The notes below the pieces were generated by a model. It saw only the letters and a list, made by a program, of their open reading frames with translations, had not been told where the DNA came from and ran no database searches. Both the position numbers and the translations under genes were made by a program. From a virus, in IMG/VR virus record IMGVR_UViG_3300023301_000009, positions 1-61,770 of that record: a stretch of 61,770 bases of DNA, one strand, 5' to 3'. Position 1 is the first letter of the stretch. Each line of letters begins with the position of its first letter. Below, in pieces: positions 37,097 through 45,411 of this stretch.

Positions 37097-37468
37097 TTAC
37101 TCATTGTCGTCGGCCAGCGATCGTATCTTCACCAGTCCTCGCGTGTTGGTTGTCGTAAAGCCAGAACCCAGCTCGTATTGTGCGGCCTTGTGAATCGCTT
37201 CGAGCTTTGCCTCCAGCATGTCAATTGTTGCAAGTGCGGCTGGCAGTGCCTCCCTCGCACCCGCGACGAATTTACAGAACGTCTCCGTATGGCCATCAAT
37301 GAACGTCCCCCAACCGAAGGGAGAATCGTCATTGCCGACGCACCATTCCTCATCATCGAGCATATCGTCACATCCCCCAATCCCCGGTCGCGCCTCCCAT
37401 GGCCCCCTCGGTACGCCCGCGCATAGTTCCTTTGCTTGCTCTCTTCCCTTCTTCGTCAGTGTCTTCAT
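37097..37468 (-). CDS. Ead/Ea22-like protein
   Basis: A 123-residue protein with the N-terminal arrangement (helix, then GPWEARPG, later KFVAGAREALPAALATIDML and a short coiled coil) seen in Ead/Ea22-like phage proteins of unknown role. Cys residues in the loop (GCDDMLDDEEWC) are additional. Good AGGAG site. Confidence 0.65.
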   Translation of the reverse strand: MKTLTKKGREQAKELCAGVPRGPWEARPGIGGCDDMLDDEEWCVGNDDSPFGWGTFIDGHTETFCKFVAGAREALPAALATIDMLEAKLEAIHKAAQYELGSGFTTTNTRGLVKIRSLADDNE

Positions 37469-37507
37469 TTTGTCTCCTTTTGGAGCGTTGTTTGTGAATT
37501 GCTACCC

Positions 37508-37714
37508 TTAGTGCTTCTTCGTCAGGTCATCGAAGAACTCCTTACTTTTGGTTTTACTGTATGCCAGCGCCTCCTCCCAAGTATCAGCTTCAAATACCTC
37601 CTCAACGACAAGCCCCTCCTCCTCGTGCATAGATGTTAAGGGTTCAACTCCCTGCTCGTGCATTGCGCTAGGGTATCCCGAAATGGGATCTTTCCACCGT
37701 ATGTACGTCACCAT
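37508..37714 (-). CDS. Hypothetical acidic small protein
   Basis: A 68-residue protein starting MVTYIRWKDP after AGGAGGAG; ends in a helix with EEALAYSKTKSKEFFDDL. No family recognised. Confidence 0.6.
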   Translation of the reverse strand: MVTYIRWKDPISGYPSAMHEQGVEPLTSMHEEEGLVVEEVFEADTWEEALAYSKTKSKEFFDDLTKKH

Positions 37715-37745
37715 GTTTCTCCTCCTATGCTGAGCGCACACTTCC

Positions 37746-37991
37746 TTAGAAGTACAGCCCTAGCTTATTGCGCTTATTGCGCTTCTTTTGTATTTCCAAA
37801 ATATGCTTCGCCTTTTCCAGCGAGACACTAATACTCAGAAGCAGCAAGGCTCGCTCCGCTTCCAACGCGTCGATGGTGTCGAGGGCGCGCGCCATCTCAC
37901 CGGAATTAAATGTATGCGCGAAGAGATCAATATTGGGGCGGGCTGTAAACTCTCGCCACTCTTCGCGCTCTTCTTTCGTCAAAATACTCAT
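37746..37991 (-). CDS. Small coiled-coil Ea22-like protein
   Basis: An 81-residue helical protein with TKEEREEWREFTARP then MARALDTIDALEAERALLLL and a basic end (KKRNKRNKLG). The layout is like a shortened Ea22-type protein and like the protein at 37097..37468. Function unknown. Confidence 0.6.
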   Translation of the reverse strand: MSILTKEEREEWREFTARPNIDLFAHTFNSGEMARALDTIDALEAERALLLLSISVSLEKAKHILEIQKKRNKRNKLGLYF

Positions 37992-37996
37992 AGATT

Positions 37997-38209
37997 CTAC
38001 TCCTTCATTCTAGCTAAAAAATAGTGCATAGTTTCCTCAATGCAGTCGTCACATGAGGCAAATGTCTCAGATACTGCCTTGCTACGCAGCGTTACAAAAT
38101 GCGTGGCAGGCGGTGCTTTGCCATCCTTGCACAGAACACACCTGTGGTACTTCGTAAAAAGAAACTTGCCGTTTCTTATTGGCTCAACTTTGATTGTGAA
38201 CTCTTTCAT
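37997..38209 (-). CDS. Small zinc-finger-like protein
   Basis: A 70-residue protein with paired knuckles CVLCKDG and CDDCIEE separated by about 26 residues, consistent with one bound zinc. AGGAG before the ATG. May bind nucleic acid or a protein partner; not assigned to a family. Confidence 0.6.
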   Translation of the reverse strand: MKEFTIKVEPIRNGKFLFTKYHRCVLCKDGKAPPATHFVTLRSKAVSETFASCDDCIEETMHYFLARMKE

Positions 38210-38225
38210 ATCAACTCCTTTAGTA

Positions 38226-38327
38226 TTACTTTCCCCAAGTGCCTGTTGCCCATGCGGCGAAGCCGTACATTGTCAGTGCTGTTAGTGCACAGGTTATACT
38301 CAATATAAACAAGTGTTCCCAACTCAT
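38226..38327 (-). CDS. Tiny single-pass membrane protein
   Basis: A 33-residue protein starting MSWEHLFILS with a hydrophobic stretch through most of its length and a final GTWGK. The ribosome site AGGAGGAAGG is among the strongest in the window, and spacing to neighbours is tight, supporting it as real. It could be a small inner-membrane protein, for example superinfection- or lysis-related; function unknown. Confidence 0.6.
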   Translation of the reverse strand: MSWEHLFILSITCALTALTMYGFAAWATGTWGK

Positions 38328-38342
38328 CCTTCCTCCTTTGGT

Positions 38343-39287
38343 TTACAGTTCTCGGTATTTCATATCGGCCAACGCCGCATTCAGGTCGTGCACGCAGTCC
38401 TGCATTTTCTGCTGCGTCCCCCGAACGCCTGTGCTCACCACCCCCGGCAGTCCTAAGATACTGGCCACCGCTTTCCGTGCGTGACTCGCCGCCTCCTCCA
38501 GACCTTCGACCTGTTCGTACAGTGCGCTGTCGGTCACGGGCTTTTCCCCCGTCATGTCGTGGTGGATTGTCTCGGCGAGCCGGATTCTCGCGCTTAGCTT
38601 CGGGTTCGCCAATCGTGTTCGCTTAAACCCGTACGGGTCTTCTTCGTGGAGAAGCACAAGGTTCGCGTAGCTTTGCGCCATATTGAACACCGCCCTTGTG
38701 TGCAGGTCCGTTTGCCCACGCTTCTTTCCCTCCTTATACCGCCGGTGCCACTCATCGAACCCCGACGCGTTCTGGAACATCGCCTCCTGCGTTTCGGGCA
38801 CAGCCTCGATGGCGCGCAAAAACGAATGCTTGTGCCCCTCAGATGCGACTGTAAGCAAGTACCGTGAACTGCGGCTCATCAACGCACCGCACATATTCCA
38901 GTATTCATCCGTCAACTCTTGTACTCGAATCGCCACCTCTTCGTTTGTCATGCTCCGTATACGTCGGGTCAGCAGCGCCTCCTTGAGCGTGTCCGCCACT
39001 TCGTGACCGAGCTTCCCGAATTCGCCTAACGTGTAAATCGTTTCGTTGACCCACGCCCAGACTCCATACTCATTGTGGAACCACGTCCCTGCTCGGCCCT
39101 CGGAATCCAGCGTGCTCAGTATCACCGCCTTTCTCTCCACCTCCACCAGCGAGTTCAGAAAATCCGCAGGTTCCAACCCTTCCAGCCGTCCTCCGGTCCC
39201 CCACTTATCGAACGCGCTCTTGGCAACGTGCTGGAGGAATGTCGGTGTCGATTCAACGGCCAATGCTTTCAATATTTCTTTGTACAT
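38343..39287 (-). CDS. Hypothetical 314-residue helical protein
   Basis: A 314-residue, mainly helical protein with many conserved-looking charged helices; motifs such as RTRLANPKLSARIRLAETIHH do not identify a family for me. Good AGGAG site. It is the largest protein in the accessory block. Confidence 0.65.
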   Translation of the reverse strand: MYKEILKALAVESTPTFLQHVAKSAFDKWGTGGRLEGLEPADFLNSLVEVERKAVILSTLDSEGRAGTWFHNEYGVWAWVNETIYTLGEFGKLGHEVADTLKEALLTRRIRSMTNEEVAIRVQELTDEYWNMCGALMSRSSRYLLTVASEGHKHSFLRAIEAVPETQEAMFQNASGFDEWHRRYKEGKKRGQTDLHTRAVFNMAQSYANLVLLHEEDPYGFKRTRLANPKLSARIRLAETIHHDMTGEKPVTDSALYEQVEGLEEAASHARKAVASILGLPGVVSTGVRGTQQKMQDCVHDLNAALADMKYREL

Positions 39288-39383
39288 CTGCTACTCCTTC
39301 TCAATGTGGGACCGTTTAGACCCCGTTGGGAGCTTTGGCCAAATTACCAGCCAAAACCCGCGTTTAGTATAGAAATAACAACC

Positions 39384-39947
39384 CTATTTTCGCTCGATCA
39401 CCTCCATATCCTTAAAGCGTATATCCAGATTCGCCCACGCCCCCGTAAGGCGTATTACGCCCTCGGGGAACGCTTCGAGCAACTGCTTACGGTACTCGTC
39501 TTTGTAGTAGCGCGCCGTTCGGCCCCGCCCCCCGAGTACGCGTGACTCAATCTCCACCTTGTCCTCCACATGCACCTGCCAAAGCAGCTTGAGCACGTCG
39601 CCGGTCTTAACCAGCTCCCACCACGCTTTCGCGTAATCGTGCAACCCTTCCTCGGAGCAGCACCACGTAAACGCGCCCCAATCCAGATACAGCGAACAGA
39701 TTGGCACGCGTCCCTTCACCATCGCGGCACTGGCGCACGATGATATCTCCCAGAGCTCACGCGGCTCCAACTCCTTGTACTCCGCCAACTCGTAAATCTT
39801 GAGCCAGTCTGCCCCGTCGCGCCCGTCGCGCCCCCATGTCAGCCTCGGATGGTAGTGAATCATTTTCTTCAGCAATCCCACCTCAACGACCTGTGCATTG
39901 GTAGCAATCTCAATTACGTTCGTGTCTAATTTTCGCTGTCCAGTCAT
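39384..39947 (-). CDS. Hypothetical protein
   Basis: A 187-residue protein starting MTGQRKLDTNVIEI, chosen for GGAG 7 bases upstream. Trp- and Cys-rich middle (LYLDWGAFTWCCSEEGLHD) and Arg-rich loop (GGRGRTARYYKDEYRK). No family recognised. Confidence 0.6.
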   Translation of the reverse strand: MTGQRKLDTNVIEIATNAQVVEVGLLKKMIHYHPRLTWGRDGRDGADWLKIYELAEYKELEPRELWEISSCASAAMVKGRVPICSLYLDWGAFTWCCSEEGLHDYAKAWWELVKTGDVLKLLWQVHVEDKVEIESRVLGGRGRTARYYKDEYRKQLLEAFPEGVIRLTGAWANLDIRFKDMEVIERK

Positions 39948-39997
39948 CTCACTACTCCATGTGCTTGTTTCGTTAATGCTTCCCAATCGTTTCTTAC

Positions 39998-40600
39998 TCA
40001 GTCCCACCAGATCCGCAGTCCCTCGTCTGGGTAGTTCGAGGAATTAAACGTCTGGCTCCAATCCAGCTCATCCGCGATCCGATGCTTCTTGAAATACGCG
40101 TAAACCTGCTGGAGCAAATCCGTCGGCCCGCTCACGTACACCACTGGGGAGGATTCCCTTCCCGGCGTCAGCATCAGGTGCTGCACATCTGCTACACTCA
40201 CCGCATCCCGAAATGCTCGCGCGACGTGTTGTGCCGTGAATTCGTTGTAGTTCCCCGGCACGGCCATCAACATCAGCCATTCCCAATCGAATAGCGACAG
40301 CTTCAGCTCGGACCTGAAACCTAAATCCCGCTCCTTCTTGCTCAGCTCGTTGGCATCCGAGTACGCATCCACCACCGTCTTATGCTCCGGCCCAAGCTCT
40401 GAGAACCCAAGCGTCCGCGCGTCATCCACAATCAGCGACGTCTGGTAAACCCCATCGAGCAGCTCCTCAACTTTGCTGTTGAGCATTGCCACCATCCGGT
40501 CCTGCTCCTCCTTGGTGCTGGCCAGATATTCCTTCAACTCCCGTCTCGCCTCTTCCAAATCCAACGCGATCTGTATCAACTCTTTATTACTAAGTGGCAT
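39998..40600 (-). CDS. Hypothetical protein with coiled-coil N-terminus
   Basis: A 200-residue protein starting MPLSNKELIQ (AGGAG 7 bases upstream). Residues 1-70 are a charged coiled coil; the rest is mixed with a Trp-rich patch (FDWEWLMLMAVPG). Unknown function. Confidence 0.6.
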   Translation of the reverse strand: MPLSNKELIQIALDLEEARRELKEYLASTKEEQDRMVAMLNSKVEELLDGVYQTSLIVDDARTLGFSELGPEHKTVVDAYSDANELSKKERDLGFRSELKLSLFDWEWLMLMAVPGNYNEFTAQHVARAFRDAVSVADVQHLMLTPGRESSPVVYVSGPTDLLQQVYAYFKKHRIADELDWSQTFNSSNYPDEGLRIWWD

Positions 40601-40666
40601 TGCTAGTCTCCTGAACTCGTTCGTGTTGTCTGGGGAGGCGCAGCCCATTGACCACGCCCCAGTAAA

Positions 40667-40873
40667 TTAAATCATCCCTGCGTCGTGCAGTGGTGACGAC
40701 AGCGTCCCTTCGCACCCTTCACTTTGACACGCGTACTCTCGGGCATCCGGCTCCACCGTGCGCTCCGCCCCGCAATCCGTGCACGTTGCTTCCACCGACC
40801 CGTAATCCTGCATCTGGCGAAACGCCTCCATCACACTCTGCGATTGCTCGTAATCTTTTCGTTCGTCCAACAT
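40667..40873 (-). CDS. Zinc-ribbon protein under the P1 promoter
   Basis: A 68-residue protein with CTDCGAE and a second pair CQSEGCEG, i.e. a compact zinc ribbon. It is the first gene after promoter P1 and leader module L1 (about 175 bases of leader). AAGGAG site. It may bind nucleic acid or polymerase, as small zinc ribbons of phages sometimes do; that is speculative. Confidence 0.6.
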   Translation of the reverse strand: MLDERKDYEQSQSVMEAFRQMQDYGSVEATCTDCGAERTVEPDAREYACQSEGCEGTLSSPLHDAGMI

Positions 40874-40976
40874 CCGCTTCTCCTTACCTGTTTTCCAATT
40901 CAGTGCCCCACTCGCCCCATTGGCTCGTAGTGGCTTCGTACTCGCACACCTGTAGAATTATCTGCTATCAGATTCG

Positions 40977-41000
40977 TCCTCGGGCATCGTTGCCGTCTTC
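40977..41000 (-). promoter_or_regulatory. Leader hairpin module L1
   Basis: A copy of the conserved leader element: AAGACGGC, loop, then GCCCGAGGA; here the stem GGCA/TGCC closes an ACGA loop. It lies 100 bases upstream of its gene, unlike the other copies that touch the start codon. Confidence 0.5.
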
Positions 41001-41023
41001 AGATGTTTTCTCGTTGCTCAGTA

Positions 41024-41048
41024 CACCCACGCTGAAATTTTGTGGGTG
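41024..41048 (-). promoter_or_regulatory. 5'-terminal hairpin of the P1 transcript
   Basis: CACCCAC and GTGGGTG form a 7-bp stem around a 11-base AT-rich loop, positioned where transcription from P1 should begin. Equivalent hairpins follow P2 and P3. Confidence 0.55.
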
Positions 41049-41054
41049 CTCCTT

Positions 41055-41083
41055 AGTATATATAATATTTATGTGTTTGTCAA
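41055..41083 (-). promoter_or_regulatory. Promoter P1 (sigma70 type)
   Basis: TTGACA (41083..41078), 17-base AT-rich spacer, TATACT (41060..41055) on the minus strand. It drives the zinc-ribbon gene and the accessory block to its left. The -35 box is part of the recurring TTGACAAACA sequence. Confidence 0.8.
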
Positions 41084-41302
41084 TAAGTATTTAATGATAG
41101 GTAGTCCACCGTTCTCCACCTTGGTTCGCCTTACCTCGTAATGGCTCCGCTTTGCTCCTACTCAGGTGACGTGGATTCTGCTTGGGCTTAGCTCGTACCA
41201 AAGGGTCTTAGTTCTTAAATTTTCTCATCTGTGAAGATAGCAGTAGGGTGGGTTTTGTGGCAGATCTTGGCGGGGGTCCGAACTGGACTTGGCCTGAATC
41301 TT

Positions 41303-41487
41303 TTTCTGGATTTTGCTTGACACCTAGCTTTTTTCATGAGTGAGCTTTGGCTTGGCTTGGGGCCAAATTATTCCTGGATTTTGCTTGACACCTAGCTTTT
41401 TTTATGAGTGAGCTTTGGCTTGACTTGGCACCAAATTATTTCTGGATTTTGCTTGACACCTAGCTTTTTTTATGAATGAGCTTTGGG
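41303..41487. repeat. Tandem repeat, about 67 bp, nearly three copies
   Basis: Copies begin near 41304, 41371 and 41439. Each contains TTTTGCTTGACACCTAGC followed by a T-run, ATGA, and a GAGCTTTGGCTTG segment. The third copy is cut short, and a fragment TTTTGCTTGACAT recurs at 41670. Iteron-like spacing suggests a protein-binding or origin function. Confidence 0.75.
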
Positions 41488-41943
41488 CTCGGCTGCCCAT
41501 AAATCCAAAACCAGATTCGGTAGCTGGGCTGGCTTGTCGTCACTGGGGAAAGGACTTGTCGGGGCTGGCTTTGCTTGCCGCATAAAATTCAGATCTTGAA
41601 CTACGCTCGCCAGCGAATCCTAGCATGCCAATCCATACGCCCAAACCGGCTCCCAAGGCTTTCCATGGGTTTTGCTTGACATCATAGTTCTACCCTTTTC
41701 TCGGAGGGGGGGCCTAATTCCTAAACCAAAATCCTCACCTTGACATACACTACTGAACATAGGGGCGGCTCTTAATCATGGCAGCTCCAAATCCCAGTCC
41801 TATGCCCAGCCATGGGGGTCGCCACATTTACGCGTCTAATGGGCTGAGACAAAACACGGGGAATTCCGGCACTACCCCTCGCCAGAAAAATCCATATAAC
41901 GCTTTTACTAGCGCCAAATATCAATCCGTAATTCCAATTCGCG

Positions 41944-42035
41944 CCTAAAAAGTTCCTGACAAACCTACCCAAACCCTATGCACCAAACCTGACCCTAAAA
42001 AAGTTCCTGTCAAACCTACCCAAACGCTATATGCC
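41944..42035. repeat. Direct repeat, two copies about 50 bp apart
   Basis: Two near-identical blocks start at about 41944 and 41994, each with CCTAAAAA then GTTCCTG(A/T)CAAACC and TACCCAAAC. They lie in the same non-coding hub as the tandem repeats. Confidence 0.65.
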
Positions 42036-42371
42036 AGCACGTATATCTGTGCATTTGTCAGAACCAAGACTGCCAACCAAGTGCCAAAGTCGCTCTAAGT
42101 AGCCACATCGGGATCGTCCTCTATGGTACGTCTCTACCCTTACTCTCTGTACTACTACTTATACACCTCATAGATCGCCTCCGGCTCTCTCTCCCCGCAA
42201 AACCTGGGAAATACCGTGCCTGCCAGTGTGCTCATGGGGGTGTGCTTATACGTTCTCTAGCGCTTTGCCTTGCTAACACTCTCCTTGAATACATGCTTTC
42301 AAATGTTTTCTTGCTCCCCGCCTATTTCAGCTTTCGGGCTGCTCGGTCCTGCTATAGACCCCACCACACCA

Positions 42372-42413
42372 AAAGGGCAGGGAGGACCAAATCAACTGGC
42401 CTTCCGCTGCCCT
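42372..42413 (-). terminator. Terminator-like hairpin after the 42.5-kb gene
   Basis: On the minus strand AAGGGCAG and CTGCCCTT pair over 8 bp with additional inner pairing, followed by TTTTGG. It sits about 60 bases after the stop of the gene at 42469..42681, a sensible place for an operon end, but the T-tract is short. Confidence 0.5.
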
Positions 42414-42468
42414 TACGTGAGGGTCTATATGCTTTCTTGCTACTCGCTGCTCAAACCGTACCTAATAA

Positions 42469-42681
42469 CTAGATGACCTCAAAATATTTCGCTGCTGTAG
42501 CAAGAAGCATATTGTAATCACCAGCCATCATCTCAGCCAATAACTTATCAACCTCCTCCTTATTGCAACCATACTCTCTGGCCGCACGCTGACATCTGCC
42601 CATTACACTATACGCATTCCCATCCTCTCCAGCCAACTTTACTTCAGGCTTGCCTGCTTCCAAATCACTTAGCGTTTTCAT
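42469..42681 (-). CDS. Small helical phage protein
   Basis: A 70-residue protein, helical, with MGRCQRAAREYGCNKEEVDK and an acidic, Met-rich C-terminal helix. AGGAG site. Last gene of its operon before the non-coding hub. Unknown function. Confidence 0.6.
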   Translation of the reverse strand: MKTLSDLEAGKPEVKLAGEDGNAYSVMGRCQRAAREYGCNKEEVDKLLAEMMAGDYNMLLATAAKYFEVI

Positions 42682-42961
42682 TCTCTTCTCCTTTCATGAC
42701 TGGGGTATCAAGCCCCTTGGGTAGTTCACTCTCTTCTTTAACCGCTCTCCCTCGCTGGGGAGTTGCGCTCCTGGCTAACTCTTCCGCGAATCTCAGGACT
42801 GTTCTCGCACTCGTCCAGCTACCTTTGCTGAAGCTACCATCTCCCGATTCTGAGTTCTGGTTTCTCCATACGATCTCCGCTAACTCCTGTAGCTCTTTTG
42901 GGTGGGGAGCCAATCGTTTAATCAGCTCCGCCGCCCTCGCTTTGTCTGATAACTTGCACAT
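42665..42961 (-). CDS. Hypothetical helical protein
   Basis: A 98-residue protein with charged helices (KARAAELIKRLAPHPKELQE) and a Ser/Gly-rich middle. GGAGAAGGAG before the ATG. Overlaps the next gene by 17 bases. Confidence 0.55.
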   Translation of the reverse strand: MCKLSDKARAAELIKRLAPHPKELQELAEIVWRNQNSESGDGSFSKGSWTSARTVLRFAEELARSATPQRGRAVKEESELPKGLDTPVMKGEENENAK

Positions 42962-43027
42962 CTCCTTCTCCTACCTGTGGTTTCTGGGGGATAACTCATT
43001 GATTCTTCCGCGAATCTCAGCTTAAAC

Positions 43028-43390
43028 CTACCTCCTCATTTTCAGCACTCCAACCATCGCCCTCCCCTTCCTCATGGAACACCTAAAATCCACTTTCCTT
43101 CCACGGAAACTAGCTGTCCCCTCGACCACTGTCTTCCGCTCGCTCCCGCTCACAGCTTGAGGCACGATGGACGGGTATGCGAGAACCACAGGTGATTTCT
43201 GTGAAATTACGTGCTTACAGAGAACCCATGCCTCGACCTTTTTCTGGGTACTGAGCTTCTTTTCAGTGGTTTTCCGTAGCTCTCTTGGTGGTGGTTCCGG
43301 TGCACTTCTATCACGCGATGTCACAACTACGAGTAACACAACCGCCATTATCGCAAACGTAACCAACACTTTCACACTGTTACTAGGCAT
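43028..43390 (-). CDS. Membrane-anchored or exported small protein
   Basis: A 120-residue protein with an N-terminal hydrophobic helix (VKVLVTFAIMAVVLLVVVTS, residues 7-26) that serves as signal anchor, a Pro/Lys-rich linker, and a small C-terminal domain with two Cys. It would sit in the inner membrane with the domain outside. Function unknown; a lysis accessory is possible but not supported. Confidence 0.65.
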   Translation of the reverse strand: MPSNSVKVLVTFAIMAVVLLVVVTSRDRSAPEPPPRELRKTTEKKLSTQKKVEAWVLCKHVISQKSPVVLAYPSIVPQAVSGSERKTVVEGTASFRGRKVDFRCSMRKGRAMVGVLKMRR

Positions 43391-43414
43391 CTTCTTACCT
43401 TCTCTTAGGGGGAA

Positions 43415-43906
43415 TTATTCTCCGATAACCGTTAGGTCATTTAGTGCTATGCACGCCTCTCGTCCTACAATCCAGACTACTGCTTTGCCATTTTCTACGC
43501 GTGCCACCCGCCGGGTTTTCGCCACTGCGCTATCCATTCCTTCAGGCAGCTCTCGAATTCGGGTGCCTACTGCGTGAAGCCCGTTCCACAATTCCGCATA
43601 CATTTGCTCATCTTGTAGGGGAGTAACCCAGTTATTTTCATGAATTTTCTGGAGATGCTCTTCTATGGACGTAATTCTTTGGCGGACTAAGCGTAATTCC
43701 TGTAGGACAGCAGTGTTTTCGGCTACTTTTTCTGCATCTATTTGCTCCCCATTATCTGTTATCCAGTCCGTTAACCATGAGTGTAAATCGTCAAACAAAT
43801 GCACACTCAACTCACGTCCATCACCATCTCTACGGAGTAAAACTCCCAATATTTTCTGTAGCATCTCGAATTTTATCTTGTCTTTTCCTGGGATTTTCCT
43901 ACTCAT
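43415..43906 (-). CDS. Hypothetical helical protein
   Basis: A 163-residue protein starting MSRKIPGKDK; this ATG overlaps the previous stop and has AAGG 8 bases away, better than the GTG three codons earlier. Helices with coiled-coil character (LRLVRQRITSIEEHLQKIHE). No family recognised. Confidence 0.6.
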   Translation of the reverse strand: MSRKIPGKDKIKFEMLQKILGVLLRRDGDGRELSVHLFDDLHSWLTDWITDNGEQIDAEKVAENTAVLQELRLVRQRITSIEEHLQKIHENNWVTPLQDEQMYAELWNGLHAVGTRIRELPEGMDSAVAKTRRVARVENGKAVVWIVGREACIALNDLTVIGE

Positions 43907-44136
43907 TTCTTGCACCTTTTTACTGAAAAATTACCAATATCTTGATGGTCTCTAAGCACTTCTCTCAGGGGAAATTCCTGCTCCAAAGCAGTGAAAATCT
44001 CCTTAGATCTTTGGGTGTCGCTGGGGTGTAATCCAGTCCTCATAACCACCCATGTCCTGTTGTGAGAATACGTTATCTCACCAATGATTTTAGCTGCTTT
44101 TCTCATGCGATTTCGCATCACGCCGAGCGTCTCCAT
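43903..44136 (-). CDS. Hypothetical small basic protein
   Basis: A 77-residue basic protein (MRNRMRKAAKIIGE at its start) with a short strand-helix pattern. The ribosome site is GGAATGGA-like and weak. Unknown function. Confidence 0.5.
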   Translation of the reverse strand: METLGVMRNRMRKAAKIIGEITYSHNRTWVVMRTGLHPSDTQRSKEIFTALEQEFPLREVLRDHQDIGNFSVKRCKK

Positions 44137-44159
44137 ATTCCATTCCGTACCATGCGTGG

Positions 44160-44330
44160 TTAACAGTGTAGCCCGTAGTAGAACTCCGCCTCTTCACATA
44201 CGCCCAAGTCGTTGTGTACATCTTTAAGACGCTGTAAGCGCTTTCTGTTCAAGTAATTCCTATGTCCCTCTGGCCTCCAGTCTCCCGCTGACTTCATACC
44301 AAACCTGCTTTTCGGCTTATAGCTTTTCAT
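44160..44330 (-). CDS. Small basic protein, 56 residues
   Basis: A short frame starting MKSYKPKSRFGMKSAG and ending EFYYGLHC. Its ATG lies inside the stop of the upstream gene (overlap 14 bases) with AAGGG nearby. The Lys/Arg-rich first half suggests nucleic-acid contact. Not assigned to a family; supported by tight spacing and codon-like composition. Confidence 0.5.
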   Translation of the reverse strand: MKSYKPKSRFGMKSAGDWRPEGHRNYLNRKRLQRLKDVHNDLGVCEEAEFYYGLHC

Positions 44331-44628
44331 AACATCCCTTTGAAATGTACTCCGTGAATAACCACTCGGGCTCTCCCCAGTTCGTCACTGTGACTATCTC
44401 CCCTGACAAAACCCGGTCACGCACAAGGCGTAAACCCGTCACCATAAGCACCGCCTTTGACGTGGTGTGCCCTCGTATTTTATCAGCTATCTGCACGTAC
44501 ATCACGGGCTTGCCATAGTGGGTAATCACAGCCTCCTTAACCCCTGCCTGATGCTGCATAAATTCAGTAGAACTCAGTATTAAATTCTCATGTTTCCAAG
44601 GTGCCCATTTCGTGTTTTTCTTCCTCAT
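44317..44628 (-). CDS. Hypothetical protein
   Basis: A 103-residue protein starting MRKKNTKWAPWKHEN; this ATG has GAGG five bases upstream, while the frame extends further without a site. Middle strands KPVMYVQIADKIRG resemble a beta core. Unknown function. Confidence 0.55.
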   Translation of the reverse strand: MRKKNTKWAPWKHENLILSSTEFMQHQAGVKEAVITHYGKPVMYVQIADKIRGHTTSKAVLMVTGLRLVRDRVLSGEIVTVTNWGEPEWLFTEYISKGCYEKL

Positions 44629-44662
44629 AATTTCCTCGGCCTTAGTGGCGTCTTCGGTTTTC

Positions 44663-44983
44663 TTAATTATCGAATTTGTACTGCATACTATACTCACCAT
44701 CCTCCTTGGCTATATCGCTCAGCTTAATCATCATCCTCCCTGCGTTCGGCATGGAATTATCCCATTGGGATTCTGATACCTTCAGTAGCATCATGTGCGG
44801 CCCTTCGACCTTGTACTCCTTCATCATGTGTGGCTCTTCGATCTTGTATAAAAAGCCGATTCCATCGGGCATGAACGCTGCTCCTTCTGGCTCGGCTGGG
44901 ACCGCATACTGCTGGGGTAGGTTTCTTGCGATTTTCGCTACTGTCTCGTTCTGTAACGTCTTTTTTGAGAATGTGATTTTCAA
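44663..44983 (-). CDS. Hypothetical protein with internal repeat
   Basis: A 106-residue protein from a TTG start with GGAG upstream. Residues near 48-67 carry a duplicated EEPHMMKEYK / EGPHMMLLKV unit. A competing frame (44757..45026) has a shadow-like composition. Unknown function. Confidence 0.5.
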   Translation of the reverse strand: MKITFSKKTLQNETVAKIARNLPQQYAVPAEPEGAAFMPDGIGFLYKIEEPHMMKEYKVEGPHMMLLKVSESQWDNSMPNAGRMMIKLSDIAKEDGEYSMQYKFDN

Positions 44984-45035
44984 CGTCCTTCTCCGCTTGT
45001 GTGAATGTGAGTCTCAATGTCACCAACCATCTCGC

Positions 45036-45332
45036 TCATATTGCGAGGACTTCGTAGGCGGCTGTGCCTTCCTCGCATGTGAGTACCACCTCGACCGAGG
45101 CTCCTGTTCCGCTCCTGCGGCAAAGGTGAATTGCCTCTTTCGCCGTTCCGTTGAGTGCGCCGTGGATCATGTTGAGAATCATCGCAACTTCCGCTTTGTC
45201 ATCGAAGTGTCGTACGGCGTAGGGCGCGAAACTTTCTGGGACGTCGAACATCGTAACCCTGATTCGAGCGTTGACGAAGGACTTGAGAATGGCGAGAGTT
45301 TCATTGTCTGTGATTTTCTTCATTTTGTTCAT
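45036..45332 (-). CDS. Hypothetical protein under P2
   Basis: A 98-residue protein beginning MNKMKKITDNETL, first gene after promoter P2 and leader L2. Mixed alpha/beta with two Cys-containing strands (HLCRRSGTGASVEVVLTCEE). Unknown function; probably expressed early. Confidence 0.6.
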   Translation of the reverse strand: MNKMKKITDNETLAILKSFVNARIRVTMFDVPESFAPYAVRHFDDKAEVAMILNMIHGALNGTAKEAIHLCRRSGTGASVEVVLTCEEGTAAYEVLAI

Positions 45333-45338
45333 TTTGTT

Positions 45339-45362
45339 TCCTCGGGCTTGGTTGCCGTCTTA
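45339..45362 (-). promoter_or_regulatory. Leader hairpin module L2
   Basis: AAGACGGC, loop AACCAA, GCCCGAGGA. The GAGGA part is the ribosome site of the 98-residue gene, 6 bases from its ATG. Confidence 0.6.
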
Positions 45363-45382
45363 GGTTTTATGGGTGAAGTGCT

Positions 45383-45405
45383 TACCCGCAATGTTTTTTG
45401 GGGTA
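45383..45405 (-). promoter_or_regulatory. 5'-terminal hairpin of the P2 transcript
   Basis: TACCC and GGGTA pair around a 13-base A-rich loop at the expected P2 start point, equivalent to the hairpins after P1 and P3. Confidence 0.5.
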
Positions 45406-45411
45406 TGCCTC

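Larger units (their letters stand above)
41100..42468. other. 1.4-kb non-coding region with repeats
   Basis: No frame here has both a ribosome site and protein-like composition, although a 66-codon minus frame (41772..41972) and 76-codon plus frame (42242..42472) exist. The stretch contains three copies of a 67-68-bp repeat, a two-copy 50-bp-period repeat, several plus-strand TTGACA boxes and a terminator-like hairpin near its right end. It separates the early-type genes from the accessory/late block. Origin of replication or a transcription hub are reasonable guesses. Confidence 0.6.

Noticed and set aside
41772-41972. Minus-strand 66-codon frame in the hub
   Set aside because: Lies far from ribosome sites and overlaps a repeat; composition not convincing.
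42242-42472. Plus-strand frames in the non-coding hub
   Set aside because: No Shine-Dalgarno site, no family resemblance, two overlapping frames of similar length; more likely chance.
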